This document shows, one piece after another, positions 61,610 through 62,192 of a stretch of 62,192 nucleotides of DNA. Position numbers and translations under genes: made by a program. The notes under the pieces are model-generated. The model was not told where the DNA came from. It saw only the letters and a list, made by a program, of their open reading frames with translations, and searched no databases. This stretch comes from Haloparvum sedimenti (GTDB lineage Archaea; Halobacteriota; Halobacteria; Halobacteriales; Haloferacaceae). How positions within the stretch are numbered: the first letter of the stretch is position 1; every line of letters begins with the position of its first letter. The stretch is taken from the NCBI RefSeq assembly GCF_001462205.1, contig NZ_LKIR01000135.1, positions 44,015 to 106,206 of the forward strand, read 5' to 3'.

Positions 61610-62192
61610 CTACTCCCCGGCGTCGAGCGCTTCGTTCTCCTCGTCGCTTCTTTCGTCCCCGTCCTCGCGCCGATACTCGTCGGTGACGGTGACGCGGGCC
61701 CGCATGATCCGGGTGTTGTCGACCCGCTCGATCCGGATCTTCACGCCGTCGTACTCGATCTCCTCGCCCTCCTCGACGAGGCGACCGGCGCGGTTGAACA
61801 CGAAGCCGGCGAGCGTCTCGAACTCCTGCCCCTCCGGGAGGTCGATGTTCAGGAACTCGTTGACCTCGTCGATGTTCACCTCGCCCTGCACGACCGCGGT
61901 GTTGTCGTCGAGGAACTCCACCGGCTCGGGCTCGTCGCCCTCCAGGATGTCGCCGACGATCTCCTCGACCATGTCCTCCAGCGTGATGATTCCCTCGGTG
62001 GTGCCGAACTCGTCGATGACGATCACCATCTGGAGCCGGTTGTCCTGCATCTCCTGGAGCAGCTCGTCGGCGTTCTTCGACTCGGGGACGTGCAGCGTCG
62101 GCTTGACGACGCGTTCGAGGGAGGGTTCACCCTCCGAGTAGCGCAGTTCGCGCACGAGGTCGCGGACGTTGACGACGCCGACGATGTTGTCG
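61610..62192 (-). CDS. CorC/HlyC-type CBS-domain membrane protein, C-terminal part, cut by window edge
   Basis: The 194 visible C-terminal residues include a CBS domain (SERVVKPTLHVPESKNADELLQEM-like, LQMVIVIDEFGTTEGIITLEDMVEEIVGDI) and the terminal CorC_HlyC domain (VNIDEVNEFLNIDLPEGQEFETLAGFVF, IRIERVDNTRIMRARV), followed by an acidic tail. In this family a DUF21 (CNNM) membrane domain precedes these and should lie beyond the edge. Such proteins are implicated in magnesium or cobalt handling. The left end is complete; the start is outside the window. Confidence 0.88.
   Translation of the reverse strand, partial: DNIVGVVNVRDLVRELRYSEGEPSLERVVKPTLHVPESKNADELLQEMQDNRLQMVIVIDEFGTTEGIITLEDMVEEIVGDILEGDEPEPVEFLDDNTAVVQGEVNIDEVNEFLNIDLPEGQEFETLAGFVFNRAGRLVEEGEEIEYDGVKIRIERVDNTRIMRARVTVTDEYRREDGDERSDEENEALDAGE

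Noticed and set aside
1-62192. tRNA or rRNA genes
   Set aside because: I scanned for TPsiC-like GGTTCGA/GTTCGAATC blocks with matching acceptor stems and for rRNA-like sequence and found no convincing case; tool-based scanning could still find one.

Overview
This 62-kb window is chromosomal DNA of a halophilic archaeon (class Halobacteria), most likely Halorubrum or a close relative. The evidence is a very high G+C content with C/G-ending codons, strongly acidic proteins, archaeal information-processing genes (a TFB, the aRF1 release factor, RfcS, CarS), an A-type ATP synthase, the haloarchaeal double-length TatC, and TATA boxes 24-30 nt upstream of start codons, as in leaderless haloarchaeal transcripts. 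The genus is an inference. I annotate 61 protein genes, two of them cut by the window edges, and see no rRNA, tRNA, CRISPR array or transposase.

Layout. 1-5.4 kb: the end of a PIN-domain ATPase gene, then the divergent Tat translocase pair tatCt/tatCo. 5.6-10.3 kb: mptD, a HIT protein, a ParA-like protein without P-loop lysines, a TFB and sufS. 10.7-13.2 kb: ilvE and the overlapping riboflavin pair ribB/rbkR (regulator-kinase). 13.5-16.5 kb: argS and a MinD4-like ATPase. 16.7-24.8 kb: A-type ATP synthase operon atpHIKECFAB; subunit D is not here. 24.9-32.2 kb: a phosphodiesterase, a GNAT, pgk, gap, and a minus-strand series with a paired fluoride channel and a HerA-like ATPase. 32.3-36.8 kb: three SAM-methyltransferase-type genes, then the aRF1 gene. 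37.4-45.3 kb: ribE, a radical SAM protein, a Tat lipoprotein, a DUF373 protein, pyrE, a zinc micro-protein, thrC and an aspartoacylase-like protein. 45.4-47.9 kb: a CHAT-family caspase-like protein facing a 42-residue peptide gene in a locally AT-rich island. 47.9-55 kb: an M20 peptidase, mutL, kdgK, a DUF502 protein, a proline dehydrogenase and carS. 55-59.3 kb: rfcS, interrupted by two inteins. 59.3-62.2 kb: a second phosphodiesterase, a PiT phosphate transporter with a tiny upstream membrane gene, and a partial CorC-type protein.

Two things stand out. First, a dispersed intergenic element occurs four times (about 0.66-1.2, 10.4-10.6, 26.3-26.7 and 36.9-37.3 kb). Its copies keep long hairpins whose arms differ between copies but still pair. 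It carries imperfect inverted repeats, and three of the four copies lie between convergent genes. This looks like a non-autonomous mobile element and/or a family of structured RNAs. Second, the two rfcS inteins carry different nuclease types: one degenerate LAGLIDADG, and one with NUMOD3-like motifs, a possible zinc knuckle and a PD-(D/E)XK signature. The CHAT/peptide locus is a third candidate for an unstudied system.
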